A stretch of DNA of 64,000 nt from Nocardia veterana NBRC 100344 (GCF_000308855.1 NZ_BAGM01000033.1:1-64000), one strand, 5' to 3'; positions 8,399-16,593 are shown, counted from the stretch's first letter. The notes: generated from the sequence alone by a model not told the origin. Numbers and translations: made by a program.

Positions 8399-9162
8399 CC
8401 GCCGTCGACGAACCACACACCGACACAGCGCTCGCCGTGCGGCTGGTCGGACTCCGAAAAGCCTTCGGCGACAAGGTTGTTCTCGACGGTGTCGAGCTGA
8501 GCATCCGCCGCGGTGAATTCGTGGTGCTGCTCGGCCCCAGCGGCACCGGTAAGACGACGCTGCTGCGACTACTCACCGGACTCGAGGCCCCGGATGCGGG
8601 CGACGTGCTGGTGCCCGCCGTGCGTACCACCGTCTACCAGGAGCCCCGGCTCATCCCGTCCAAACGCGTTCTGGCGAATGTGGTTGTCGGGCAACGTCGT
8701 TCCAAGCCGGTCCGGGAGGCAGGCCTGCGCGCCCTGGCCGAGGTCGGACTCGACGGGAAGGCGCGGCAGTGGCCGGCCACCCTGTCCGGCGGCGAAGCCC
8801 AGCGCGCCGCTCTCGCCCGCGCACTGGTCCGGGAGCCCGAACTGCTGCTGCTGGACGAACCGTTCGCCGCACTCGACGCCCTGACCCGGTTGCAGATGCA
8901 GGACCTCGTCGGCGACCTGGTGGAGCGGCATCGCCCGGCGGTGCTCATGGTGACCCACGACGTGGACGAGGCGGTTCGGCTGGCCGACCGGATCCTCGTG
9001 CTGAACCAGGGCCGCTTCGCCGTCGACATCGATATCGACCTGCCCCGGCCGCGTGACCGGACCGACCCCGCCGCCCTGCGCTATCAGGCGGCTCTGCTCG
9101 CCGAACTCGGCGTCGGGCACACCCAACCATCGAATTCCCCGAACTCACGGAGCATTTCATGA
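8395..9162 (+). CDS. SsuB-like ABC transporter ATP-binding protein
   Basis: The 255-residue ATPase has Walker A GPSGTGKT (residues 47-54), a Q-loop YQEPRLIP (from 81), signature LSGGEAQR (from 130), Walker B LLLLDEP (150-156), D-loop and an H-loop (VTHDVDEA). It powers import with the two preceding gene products. The ATG at 8395 overlaps the permease stop. The C-terminus ends four bases past the start of the DszB-like gene, so all these genes are translationally coupled. Confidence 0.9.
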   Translation: MTAVDEPHTDTALAVRLVGLRKAFGDKVVLDGVELSIRRGEFVVLLGPSGTGKTTLLRLLTGLEAPDAGDVLVPAVRTTVYQEPRLIPSKRVLANVVVGQRRSKPVREAGLRALAEVGLDGKARQWPATLSGGEAQRAALARALVREPELLLLDEPFAALDALTRLQMQDLVGDLVERHRPAVLMVTHDVDEAVRLADRILVLNQGRFAVDIDIDLPRPRDRTDPAALRYQAALLAELGVGHTQPSNSPNSRSIS

Positions 9163-10184
9163 CCGACACCCTCTGGTACACCCGCTGCCCCGTCCCGACG
9201 GCCAGCGGTCTGGCGCACAGTCTGGGCTGGCTCGGGGAAACCGCGCAGCGCAGCGGCCTCATCTTCGGCGTCCTGCAGGACGCCGGGCCCGAACTGGCCG
9301 GATTCCACTTCGATCACGCGCTGCCCGGCCTGGTGCGCGAAGGCGGCAACGTGCCCGCGCTGGCGGCTCGCGCCGCCGGCTCGCCCACTCGGCTCATCGG
9401 CCTCACCTGGATCGACGAATCGCAGGCCATCCTGGTCGGCCCGGATTCACCCGTCACCACCCCGGCCGAGTTGGCCGGTCTGCGCATCGGTGTTCCGGCA
9501 TGGGCACAGGATCAGGCCCGCAGCTTCCCGCGGGCCATGGCGTTGCACGGCTTCGCGAGCGCTCTGCGGCTGGGCGGTCTGACCCTCGCCGATGTCACCG
9601 TGGTCGAACTCGCCGTCGAACGAGATCCGCAGGTGCGCACCGATGTTCAGCAGCGGACCCGCCGTGTCACCTGGGGCGCGGAGGAGCTGCTGCGCGGCGA
9701 GGTCGACGCGATCTACGTCAAGGGCGCACGCGCCCAGGAAGTGGCTACCGAGCACGGCTTGCGGGTGGCGGTGGACCTCGACGCCACCGACAGCAAGCGG
9801 CTGCGCGTCAACAATGGCACCCCGCGGCCCATCACCGTGCATCAGCATCTGCTCGACACCCGACCCGAGGTGGTGATCGACTTCCTCGCGCAGAGTCTGC
9901 GCGCCGCCGACTGGGCCGCCGGCAATCTCGACGGCGTCCGCGCGGTACTGCAACGCGAAACCCTCTCCGGCCCCGACGGAGTCGTGGCCGCCTACGGGGA
10001 GGACTTCCACCGCGGCCTGCACCCCAGCCTGGACGACGAACGGCTCGAACTGCTGGGCGTGCAGAAACAGTTCCTCTACACCCACGGCTTCCTCGCCGCC
10101 GACTTCGACCTCGACTCGTGGGTCGCGCCGGAACCCCTGGCCCGAGCACAAGAGCTGGTCGCGGCCGAACGGGCGGCGGCATGA
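9159..10184 (+). CDS. DszB-like sulfinate desulfinase
   Basis: The 341-residue protein resembles DszB (2-(2-hydroxyphenyl)benzenesulfinate desulfinase) of Rhodococcus. It keeps the three active-site residues: Cys10 in YTRCPVP (DszB Cys27 in YSNCPVP), His50 in GFHFDH (DszB His60) and Arg60 in LVREGGNVP (DszB Arg70 in YTRFGGEIP). The C-terminal block with EDFHRGL, QKQFLYTHGFL and W-APE also matches. DszB has a periplasmic-binding-protein fold but acts in the cytoplasm, and this protein likewise has no signal peptide. It would split a C-S bond to release sulfite from an organic sulfinate. It is embedded in an operon with two flavin monooxygenases, as in dsz clusters, but in a different order and beside a transporter. 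Identity to true DszB looks low, so the substrate probably differs. Confidence 0.75.
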   Translation: MTDTLWYTRCPVPTASGLAHSLGWLGETAQRSGLIFGVLQDAGPELAGFHFDHALPGLVREGGNVPALAARAAGSPTRLIGLTWIDESQAILVGPDSPVTTPAELAGLRIGVPAWAQDQARSFPRAMALHGFASALRLGGLTLADVTVVELAVERDPQVRTDVQQRTRRVTWGAEELLRGEVDAIYVKGARAQEVATEHGLRVAVDLDATDSKRLRVNNGTPRPITVHQHLLDTRPEVVIDFLAQSLRAADWAAGNLDGVRAVLQRETLSGPDGVVAAYGEDFHRGLHPSLDDERLELLGVQKQFLYTHGFLAADFDLDSWVAPEPLARAQELVAAERAAA

Positions 10185-11311
10185 CCGAGTATCTGTGGCG
10201 GCTGCCCAGCCGCGGTGACGGCCGCCGGGCACGCCCGGAGCTGCGGCATCGCGGTGGTTTCGGCGCTCCGGCGCCCACCCCGGCGAGCGGGCGCACCGGT
10301 CATGGTGTGCCCGATCGCGAACCCACCGATGTGCGGCCCGGCCGCTTCGGCCCCTTCGACGACCTGCACCAGGTGATCGACGCCGCCGAACTGGCCGGAC
10401 TCGACGGCGTCCTCGCACCCTACGATCCGCTCGGCGAGGAATCGTGGATCGTCGCCGGCGGCGCCCTGCGCGCCACCCGGCACAGCCGGGTGATCGTCGA
10501 ATTCCAGCCCGCCTTCGGCACTCCCGTCTACGCGGCGAAGGTGTCGGCCACCCTGCAGCGCCTGTCGGCGGGGCGGCTGGGCTGGCGCCTGGCGGTCGAC
10601 ACCGACGACGCGGAGGCGCGCTCGCGCGGCGACCGGGTCTCCGGTGCCGACCGCTACCGTCGCGCCGCGGAATTCCTCACCGTCGCACGCGGTGTGTGGA
10701 ATCGGGATCCGGTGCCGGCGGCCGGATTCCAGGGCACCGGATTCGATTTCGCGGGCGACTACTACGACGTGATCGACGGCGGTTTCCGCGGCGTGCTGTC
10801 GGGCCTGCCCTTCCCGACCGTCTACCTGTCCGGCACCTCGCCCGAGGCCCTGGACCTTTCGGCACGTCACGCGGATGTGCACGTATTCACCGAATCCCCC
10901 GACGGCCCGGGCGAACAGCTGGCCGCGCTGCGCGCCCGCACCGGCGAGACCGGACGCACCGTGCGCGCCGGACTCGAGATCCCGGTCATCGCGCGCGAGT
11001 CCGAGGACGAAGCCTGGGCGCGAGCGGAACGGCAATGGCGTGAGGTGCGCCCGGACGGGCCGGGCGCGCGATCGCTGGCGCTGGGCGACGGCCGCTGGGC
11101 CGGATTCGACCTGCTCGGGTATCCGCAGGCCATCGGTCTGGTCGGCAGTTACGAGCAGGTGGCCCGGCAGCTGCAGGTCTATGCCGCAACGGGTTTCGAC
11201 ACCGTCGTGCTGTCCGGGCACCCGCACATCGAGGAGATACACCGGGCCGGTGAGCATCTGCTGTTCCTGGCCGATCCGGCCGGACGCACCCTGAAGGAGG
11301 TCGCGCTGTGA
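10181..11311 (+). CDS. LLM-class FMN-dependent monooxygenase (SsuD/DszA-like), first copy
   Basis: The 376-residue protein is a luciferase-like TIM-barrel monooxygenase that would use reduced FMN and O2. Evidence: a central block RLGWRLAVD with a following DRYRRAAEFL motif equivalent to the SsuD nucleotide region, a VYLSGTSPEALDLSARHADV flavin/phosphate segment, and a C-terminal GLVGSYEQVARQLQVYAATG motif. The N-terminal 40 residues are Arg/Pro-rich and variable. The start overlaps the previous stop (ATGA) and its stop overlaps the next GTG. It is a paralogue of the next gene but clearly diverged. It probably oxidises a sulfonate, sulfone or the partner's product; the flavin reductase it needs is not in this operon. 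Confidence 0.82.
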   Translation: MTEYLWRLPSRGDGRRARPELRHRGGFGAPAPTPASGRTGHGVPDREPTDVRPGRFGPFDDLHQVIDAAELAGLDGVLAPYDPLGEESWIVAGGALRATRHSRVIVEFQPAFGTPVYAAKVSATLQRLSAGRLGWRLAVDTDDAEARSRGDRVSGADRYRRAAEFLTVARGVWNRDPVPAAGFQGTGFDFAGDYYDVIDGGFRGVLSGLPFPTVYLSGTSPEALDLSARHADVHVFTESPDGPGEQLAALRARTGETGRTVRAGLEIPVIARESEDEAWARAERQWREVRPDGPGARSLALGDGRWAGFDLLGYPQAIGLVGSYEQVARQLQVYAATGFDTVVLSGHPHIEEIHRAGEHLLFLADPAGRTLKEVAL

Positions 11312-12477
11312 CCATCGACGTCTACTGGCGCATCGGTATGGAAGGCGACCACGCCTCGCTGCGCACGCCACGCCGCTACAACCGCGGCAACGCCGGCGGC
11401 TACGGTCCGGGCAATATCGCCCCGGCCGTGCGCGGCGGTGAACTCGACGGCTACAGCTATATCGATCACGTCGCCGCCGTCGCGCGAGCCAGCGAATCCG
11501 CGGGATTCCTGGGCGGGCTCCTGCCCTCGTTCCCGGTCACCGAGGATCCGTGGGCCTTCGCGGCCGCACTGGCCCGCGAGACCACCACCTACCGCTTCAT
11601 GGTCGCCTTCCAGCCGGGCTTCCTGCACCCCGTGCAGGCCGCGCGCATGTCGGCCAGCCTGCAGCGCGCCACCGGCGGGCGGCTCGTCTACAACATCATC
11701 AGCGGTGGCGGCGGTCCGGCCCAATTGTGGTGGGGCGACAAGGTTGCCCACGACGACCGCTACGCCCGCACCAGTGAATTCCTGGATGTGCTGCGCGGAG
11801 TCTGGGACGGGCGGCCGTACACCCACGACGGCCGGTTCTTCCACACCGAGGCCGCCGCCCTGCCGCCGGGCCTGGCCGGGCAACCGTTCCCGGAGGTGTA
11901 CTTCTCCGGGTCCTCCGGCGCCGCGGTGCAGGCCGCCGGACGCCACGCCGACTACTACCTGTCCTGGCTGGAACCCTTCGGCGACCTGCGGGCCAAATTC
12001 GACGGTGTGCGCGCCCACGCCGAAAAGATCGGCCGCACACCGAAGTTCGCGGTGCGCATCGACATCCTGGCCCGGCATACCGAAGAGGCGGCCTGGGACG
12101 AGATCCGCAAGGGTTGGGCCTTCGTCGACCGGGAGGCCGCCAACCGTGCCGCCCAGGGCGATTCGGTGGGAGCGGCGCGGATCAAGGGCTGGGTGCCCGA
12201 AACCATCACCGGCTACCGGGATCTGGAGGTGCAGCCCAACGTCTGGTGCGGTTTCAGCCTGATCCGCGGCGGGCCCGCCTTCGGGCTGGTCGGCAGCTAC
12301 GAACAGGTCGCCCAGCGCCTCGACGAGCTGATCGACCTCGGGGTCGACGCCTTCATCCTCGCCGGCAATCCGCATCTGGAAGAGGCCTACCGGGTCGGCG
12401 AGGAAGTGCTGCCGCTGCTCGGCCGATCCCGCCTGACCGCACCCGATGCCACCCCCGCCCTGACGCACGCCCACTAG
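11308..12477 (+). CDS. LLM-class FMN-dependent monooxygenase (SsuD-like), second copy
   Basis: The 389-residue protein is close in length and pattern to alkanesulfonate monooxygenase SsuD (381 residues in E. coli): RLVYNIISGGG, DRYARTSEFLDVLRGVW, VYFSGSSGAAVQAAGRHADY, and GLVGSYEQVAQRLDELIDLG followed by FILAGNPHLEEA. The predicted reaction is oxygenolytic release of sulfite from an organosulfonate with FMNH2 and O2. The GTG at 11308 overlaps the preceding stop. Seven bases separate its stop from the aldolase gene. Confidence 0.85.
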   Translation: MTIDVYWRIGMEGDHASLRTPRRYNRGNAGGYGPGNIAPAVRGGELDGYSYIDHVAAVARASESAGFLGGLLPSFPVTEDPWAFAAALARETTTYRFMVAFQPGFLHPVQAARMSASLQRATGGRLVYNIISGGGGPAQLWWGDKVAHDDRYARTSEFLDVLRGVWDGRPYTHDGRFFHTEAAALPPGLAGQPFPEVYFSGSSGAAVQAAGRHADYYLSWLEPFGDLRAKFDGVRAHAEKIGRTPKFAVRIDILARHTEEAAWDEIRKGWAFVDREAANRAAQGDSVGAARIKGWVPETITGYRDLEVQPNVWCGFSLIRGGPAFGLVGSYEQVAQRLDELIDLGVDAFILAGNPHLEEAYRVGEEVLPLLGRSRLTAPDATPALTHAH

Positions 12478-12484
12478 GAGAATC

Positions 12485-13192
12485 GTGACCACCACCGAAA
12501 TCCGGCTCGACGACACCGTCACCGAATTCGTCGCCGCCGCCACCCGCGACGCCGAGAAGGCGTTCCGGGTCTTCCGCGAGACCGGCACCGTCGCCGGCAA
12601 CGGGACCGTCAACTTCGTCGAACGCGTCCCCGGCACGGAGATCGCGGTCGCGCTCAACGAGCCCGGGCCCTGGGCCGACGACCGCACCGTGCGACCGGTC
12701 GTCGCGACGTTCGACGGAGAGGTGTTGTCGGGCACCGGTTCCGCGGGATTCGTCACCGGCTACGCCGCGGTCTTCCGCGCACACTCGGACATCACCTCCG
12801 TCGTGCACGTGCACAGCCCGTGGCTGGGCGGCTGGGCGCAGACCCACCGCACCTTCCCGATCCGCTACGCCGCCGTGCAGCGGCTGACCCTGTCGCGAGA
12901 GATCCCGCCGCATATCGACCGCAGTATCGGCGCGGGCGAGTTCATCCTCGGTCAACTGGACCGCGACCCCGACCTCATCGCCATCTTCGAGGCCAACGGC
13001 GGCGCGAACGTCATCGGCCGGGCCGGACTGCTGGACCTGGCGAAGCTGGTCGTCTTGCTCGAGGAGGGCGCCCAATACCAGGCGATCGCCGAAACCCTCG
13101 GCGGCTCCGTCGAATTCGACGCGTCCAATCTGGCGGTGCAGTGGGGGCGCACCGGGCTGGCCGACGAGGCGCGCCGCCGCGGACTGATCTGA
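12485..13192 (+). CDS. Class II aldolase/adducin family protein
   Basis: The 235-residue protein has the class II aldolase fold. Signatures are VVHVHSPW (zinc-binding HxH pair), an upstream N-G-T-V-N-F element corresponding to the GNxS/T phosphate loop, and a helical end with the third metal-ligand region. Family members cleave or epimerise sugar phosphates and related hydroxyacids using a divalent metal. In this operon it may process the carbon skeleton released after desulfurisation (inference). An AGGAG site precedes the GTG. Confidence 0.75.
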   Translation: MTTTEIRLDDTVTEFVAAATRDAEKAFRVFRETGTVAGNGTVNFVERVPGTEIAVALNEPGPWADDRTVRPVVATFDGEVLSGTGSAGFVTGYAAVFRAHSDITSVVHVHSPWLGGWAQTHRTFPIRYAAVQRLTLSREIPPHIDRSIGAGEFILGQLDRDPDLIAIFEANGGANVIGRAGLLDLAKLVVLLEEGAQYQAIAETLGGSVEFDASNLAVQWGRTGLADEARRRGLI

Positions 13193-13227
13193 CCCCCTAC
13201 TTCCGTACTTTCCCGAGGAGCATCCCC

Positions 13228-14175
13228 ATGAGTGTTCGGGTCGGCTACTTCCCGCACAACAATTCGCTGTTCGTCCTGCGCCACCGCGGCATCCTGGAAC
13301 GCGCGCTGCCCGACGTGGAGTGGGTGGATCTGCGCGCCCTGCCGCAGCCGCCCCGCGCCGACGTGAAAACCGCACTGCCGTCGCTGCATTCGGACTACCT
13401 GTTCGGCGCGAACGGCTACGACTTCATCGGCACCGGCTTCACGCCGCCGATCACCGCGCTCGGCAACGACCGCGACATCGTCTACGTCGGCATCTCCGGC
13501 CCGCGCATCGAGAACGGCAGGTTGGTCACCAAGGCCGGCAACGGCATCGAATCGGTGGCCGATCTGAAAGGTAAGCGGGTCGGCATCGCCCACGGCTCCT
13601 GGCAGACCACGCTGCTGCTGTTCGCACTGGACCGGGCCGGACTGGGATGGTCCGATATCGAACCGGTCGACACCGACGTCCACGACGGCGGCGCCCTGCT
13701 GCTCGATGGCACCCTCGACGCGTGGGTCGGCGCCTATCCGGGTCTCGCCGCGGTCGAGGCCGAGGCCGCCCTGCACACGCTGGTCGATACCGAATCCGTC
13801 TTCAGCCACCCGTCGCTGTGGTTCACCCGCCGCGATTTCGCCGAGGGCAACCGCGCGGCCCTGGAGGCGATCGTCACCGCTCTGCAGGAATCCGACGCCT
13901 GGATCGAAGCCAATCCGCGCGCGGCGGCCCGCTACTTCGTCGACGATGTGGTCGCGCGCGGTGGCACCGCCGACCTCGACGCCTGGGAAGCCGCCCTGCG
14001 CGGGCGGCCGTTCGGCATCGGGCCGGTGACCGAGGAGTTCCTCGACGAGCAGCAGCGTGCCGCCGACCTGCTCGCAGCGAACGGGCTACTGCCGGAACGG
14101 ATTCGGGTGCGCGACGCGGTCGATCCCGCGATCGGTGAATTCGTCGCCCGCCGGCAACCGACCCCGGCCAACTGA
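13228..14175 (+). CDS. SsuA-like periplasmic-binding-fold protein without signal peptide
   Basis: The 315-residue protein has the SsuA/NMT1 pattern (VGYFPHNNSLFVLRHRGIL, SVADLKGKRVGIAHGSWQTT, LDAWVGAYPG, NPRAAARYF) but starts directly at the first strand (MSVRVGYFP). It has no hydrophobic leader and no lipobox. The ATG at 13228 has a GAGGAG site five to eight bases upstream, and no upstream codon would add a leader in frame. It contains no cysteine, so it is not a second DszB. It may be a cytosolic enzyme on the same fold, a ligand carrier, or a binding protein that has lost export. Last gene of the organosulfur operon; it converges with a membrane protein gene. Confidence 0.75.
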   Translation: MSVRVGYFPHNNSLFVLRHRGILERALPDVEWVDLRALPQPPRADVKTALPSLHSDYLFGANGYDFIGTGFTPPITALGNDRDIVYVGISGPRIENGRLVTKAGNGIESVADLKGKRVGIAHGSWQTTLLLFALDRAGLGWSDIEPVDTDVHDGGALLLDGTLDAWVGAYPGLAAVEAEAALHTLVDTESVFSHPSLWFTRRDFAEGNRAALEAIVTALQESDAWIEANPRAAARYFVDDVVARGGTADLDAWEAALRGRPFGIGPVTEEFLDEQQRAADLLAANGLLPERIRVRDAVDPAIGEFVARRQPTPAN

Positions 14176-14186
14176 GCGGACGCGAA

Positions 14187-14462
14187 TCAGACCCGCTCCA
14201 CCGTGCTGCGGCGCAGGATCCGGATGGCGCCGACGCACAGGAACGCCAGCACGACGAACACCCCGGACACCACCACATTCCTGGTGGTGGAACTACCGCT
14301 GACAGCGGGCGTGGTGATCGCGAGGAGCACCGAGGCGATGCCGCAGGCCGCCAAGCTGGCCTGGAACGCCTGCGCCCGTCGATCCTGAAGGGCGCGGGCG
14401 ACGAACATCGCGGCGACACTGGTGAACCAGACCGCCATCCCGATCCCGAACAGAATGCTCAT
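14187..14462 (-). CDS. Small three-span membrane protein
   Basis: The 91-residue protein has three hydrophobic helices (about residues 2-24, 33-55 and 62-83) with a basic C-terminal tail (RILRRSTVERV). Family not recognised. The ATG at 14462 is preferred over a longer frame from 14522, whose extra 20 residues are Arg/Ser-rich and lie in the hairpin leader. A weak GAGGCAGGGG site precedes it. Its upstream leader holds a strong hairpin (14481-14520). Confidence 0.65.
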   Translation of the reverse strand: MSILFGIGMAVWFTSVAAMFVARALQDRRAQAFQASLAACGIASVLLAITTPAVSGSSTTRNVVVSGVFVVLAFLCVGAIRILRRSTVERV

Positions 14463-14480
14463 GCTGCCCCTGCCTCTCGG

Positions 14481-14520
14481 GTGCCGCGGATCCGAGCGAG
14501 ACCGCTTGGCTCCGCGGCAC
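14481..14520 (-). promoter_or_regulatory. Long leader hairpin upstream of the small membrane protein
   Basis: GTGCCGCGGA (14481-14490) and TCCGCGGCAC (14511-14520) are perfect 10-base arms. Inside them CCGAGCG and CGCTTGG pair again (one G-U) around an AGAC loop, giving about 17 pairs with a single mismatch. It lies 18 bases before the start codon on the minus strand and lacks a T-run, so a leader structure is as likely as a terminator. Confidence 0.5.
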
Positions 14521-14580
14521 ATTCATGTCTGTGACCGAGAGAGTATGACGCATGATCGGCGCGGTACCGGGCACGGACCG

Positions 14581-14608
14581 CTCGTTCGGGAATCGCTCGT
14601 TCGGGAAT
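14581..14608. repeat. 15-base tandem repeat
   Basis: CTCGTTCGGGAAT occurs at 14581-14593 and again at 14596-14608, a period of 15 bases. It lies upstream of the minus-strand membrane protein gene and could be a pair of operator half-sites on the same DNA face after about 1.5 turns. Confidence 0.4.
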
Positions 14609-14622
14609 TCGGATACCGCGTG

Positions 14623-14820
14623 TCACCCCGCGACGGTGCGCGGCGGTGTGATCACTCGGGTACTGCGGCGGGCGATACCGCTCACCGGCTCGCCCGCCAT
14701 CACCGCGGTCCACCAGTCGTCCAACGCGCTGGGTTCGGGCCACCGCACCACCGGTTCCCGATCGTCGGCCCGGGTGGGCGCCCCGGCCTCGGGCTCCTCG
14801 AAGCCACCTTCGACAGGCAT
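14623..14820 (-). CDS. Small hypothetical protein (65 residues)
   Basis: The predicted peptide is acidic and proline-rich at the start, with a RWPEPSALDDWWTAV segment and a basic C-terminal end (RRSTRVITPP). I prefer the ATG at 14820, nine bases after an AGGGAG site; in-frame starts at 14829, 14838 and GTG 14856 are possible. No family recognised. Support is codon bias and the ribosome site only. Confidence 0.35.
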   Translation of the reverse strand: MPVEGGFEEPEAGAPTRADDREPVVRWPEPSALDDWWTAVMAGEPVSGIARRSTRVITPPRTVAG

Positions 14821-14902
14821 ACCGCTCATCTCCCTCATCGAGGATTCACGCTGCACAGCCAGGAAACCCCGGATTCGGGCCGGTAAACACCCGATCCGAA
14901 AC

Positions 14903-14916
14903 TGGAACGAGTTCTA
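14903..14916. promoter_or_regulatory. KstR-like operator upstream of the aldehyde dehydrogenase
   Basis: TGGAACGAGTTCTA fits the palindromic TnnAACnnGTTnnA motif known for KstR, a TetR repressor of steroid and lipid genes in mycolate actinomycetes. It lies 127 bases before the start at 15043. A second match is at 29065-29078. Assignment is by motif only. Confidence 0.5.
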
Positions 14917-14923
14917 GCCATGG

Positions 14924-14949
14924 GTAGACAGATTTGGTAAGTTGTCTAC
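14924..14949. promoter_or_regulatory. Perfect inverted repeat upstream of the aldehyde dehydrogenase
   Basis: GTAGACA (14924-14930) and TGTCTAC (14943-14949) are exact reverse complements around 12 bases. The region is locally AT-rich and adjoins the KstR-like motif, so it is probably a second regulator site in the promoter. Confidence 0.45.
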
Positions 14950-15042
14950 TGCGTCACAGGGGACGGTCGTCGTGCGGTGAGCTCGGTAGCGGCGGTCCTC
15001 GTGTATCGAGCGAATCGGACCGCGACCACCGAGGGGAAGAGC

Positions 15043-16578
15043 ATGGCCATCGTCCACGCATTGCCGACCACCGACGGCGACCGGCGCAAGCTGGCGTTGG
15101 ACAGTCCGGTGGACCGTCGGCGAATCGGGGAACTCGAGGTCGACACCGCCGACGAGGTGCGCGCGGCCGTGGCCCGGGCCCGGGCCGCGCAGCCGGCCTG
15201 GGCGGCGCGCAGCGTGGCCGAGCGGGCCGCCGTTCTGCGCTCCGCGATCGGCGTGATCGTCGCCCGCCGGACGGAGATCGTCGAGACCATTCGCGCCGAA
15301 ACCGGCAAGCCGGAGGTCGAGGCACTCGGGGTGGAGATCGTGCCGTCGTGCGACTTCCTCAACTACTGGACCGGGCGGGCCCGCCGCGATCTGCGCCCGC
15401 ATCGGCAAAAGCTGCACGGCTATCTGCGCCCGATGAAGAAGCTCTACATGCAGTACCAGCCGCTCGGCGTGGTGGGCGTCGTCACGCCGTGGAACGCGCC
15501 GTTCGTCCTCTCGCTCAATCCGGTGGTGCAGGCGCTGGTCGCCGGAAATACGGTGGTGTTCAAACCTTCCGAGGTGACACCGCGCTCGGGTGAATGGGTG
15601 GCCAGGGTCCTGCACGAGGCCGGGGTGCCCGAGGATGTCGTGCAGGTGCTGCACGGTGACGGCGAAACCGGTGCGGCACTGGTGGATTCGGATATCGACA
15701 AGGTGTGCTTCACCGGAAGTGTCGGCACCGGTCGCAAGATCGCCGCCGCGTGCGCGGCCCGATTGCTGCCCTGCACCCTGGAACTGGGCGGCAAGGACGC
15801 CATGATCGTCTGCGCCGACGCCGACCTCGAGCGGGCGGCCGCGGGTGCGGTGTACCTGTCGATGTTCAACACCGGACAGGTCTGTATGAGTGTCGAACGC
15901 ATCTACGTCGTCGACAGTGTCGCCGACGAGTTCATCCGATTGGTGACCGAGAAGGCGGCCGCGGTCACCTACGGACCCGGTGCCACGGATATGGGTCCGC
16001 TGTTCTGGGATCGCCAGCGCGACATCGTGATCCGGCATATCGACGACGCGAAGGCCAAGGGCGCCGAGATCGTGGTCGGCGGCGCCGCCGATTCCGGTGA
16101 CGGCCTGTATTTCCAGCCCACCGTCGTGGTCGGCGCCCACCACGAGATGGAGCTGATGACCGAGGAGACCTTCGGGCCGGTGACCGCGATCATGCGGGTG
16201 CGCGACGAGGAGGAAGCCATCCGGCTGGCCAACGACTGCAAATACGGGTTGAGCGGTTCGGTGTTCACGAAGGACGCCGTCAAGGCGCGCCGGATCGCCG
16301 CGCGGCTGACCACCGGTTCCGTCGTGCACAACGACGCCGCGGTCATCTACGGCGTGCCCGAGGCGCCGTTCGGCGGTCGCAAGGACAGCGGCGTGGGGCA
16401 GGTCAACGGACCCGATGCGCTCCGCGGTTTCACGCACGCGCAGCCGGTGCTGATCGACCGCTGGCAACCGAAGGGGGAGAGCATCTGGTACCCCTACTCG
16501 GAGAAGACGATTCGCAGCCTGGACGGTCTGATCCGGTACGGATTCGGCAACCGGATCCTGCGCCGCCTACTGTCCTGA
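15043..16578 (+). CDS. NAD(P)-dependent aldehyde dehydrogenase
   Basis: The 511-residue protein is a full-length ALDH, oxidising an aldehyde to the acid. It shows the N169-type TPWNAPF motif, FTGSVGTGR for cofactor binding, catalytic Glu in LELGGKDAM, catalytic Cys in FNTGQVCMS, and the C-terminal EAPFGGRKDSG motif. It has a longer C-terminal extension (KGESIWYPYSEKTIRSLDGL) than succinate-semialdehyde types. The ATG at 15043 is chosen for its GAGGGGAAG site; an open frame runs up to 14977 without such a site. Single gene with a KstR-like operator upstream, so a role in steroid or lipid aldehyde oxidation is possible (inference). Two hairpins follow it. Confidence 0.87.
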   Translation: MAIVHALPTTDGDRRKLALDSPVDRRRIGELEVDTADEVRAAVARARAAQPAWAARSVAERAAVLRSAIGVIVARRTEIVETIRAETGKPEVEALGVEIVPSCDFLNYWTGRARRDLRPHRQKLHGYLRPMKKLYMQYQPLGVVGVVTPWNAPFVLSLNPVVQALVAGNTVVFKPSEVTPRSGEWVARVLHEAGVPEDVVQVLHGDGETGAALVDSDIDKVCFTGSVGTGRKIAAACAARLLPCTLELGGKDAMIVCADADLERAAAGAVYLSMFNTGQVCMSVERIYVVDSVADEFIRLVTEKAAAVTYGPGATDMGPLFWDRQRDIVIRHIDDAKAKGAEIVVGGAADSGDGLYFQPTVVVGAHHEMELMTEETFGPVTAIMRVRDEEEAIRLANDCKYGLSGSVFTKDAVKARRIAARLTTGSVVHNDAAVIYGVPEAPFGGRKDSGVGQVNGPDALRGFTHAQPVLIDRWQPKGESIWYPYSEKTIRSLDGLIRYGFGNRILRRLLS

Positions 16579-16593
16579 CGCCGACTTCGCGCG

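Noticed and set aside
9053..10180. Upstream extension of the first LLM monooxygenase through the DszB-like gene
   Set aside because: It is a shadow frame of the DszB-like gene; the ATG at 10181 overlaps the previous stop as in the rest of the operon.
13228..14175. Second DszB homologue
   Set aside because: It has the same fold outline but no cysteine and no CPVP motif, so it is described only as SsuA-like.
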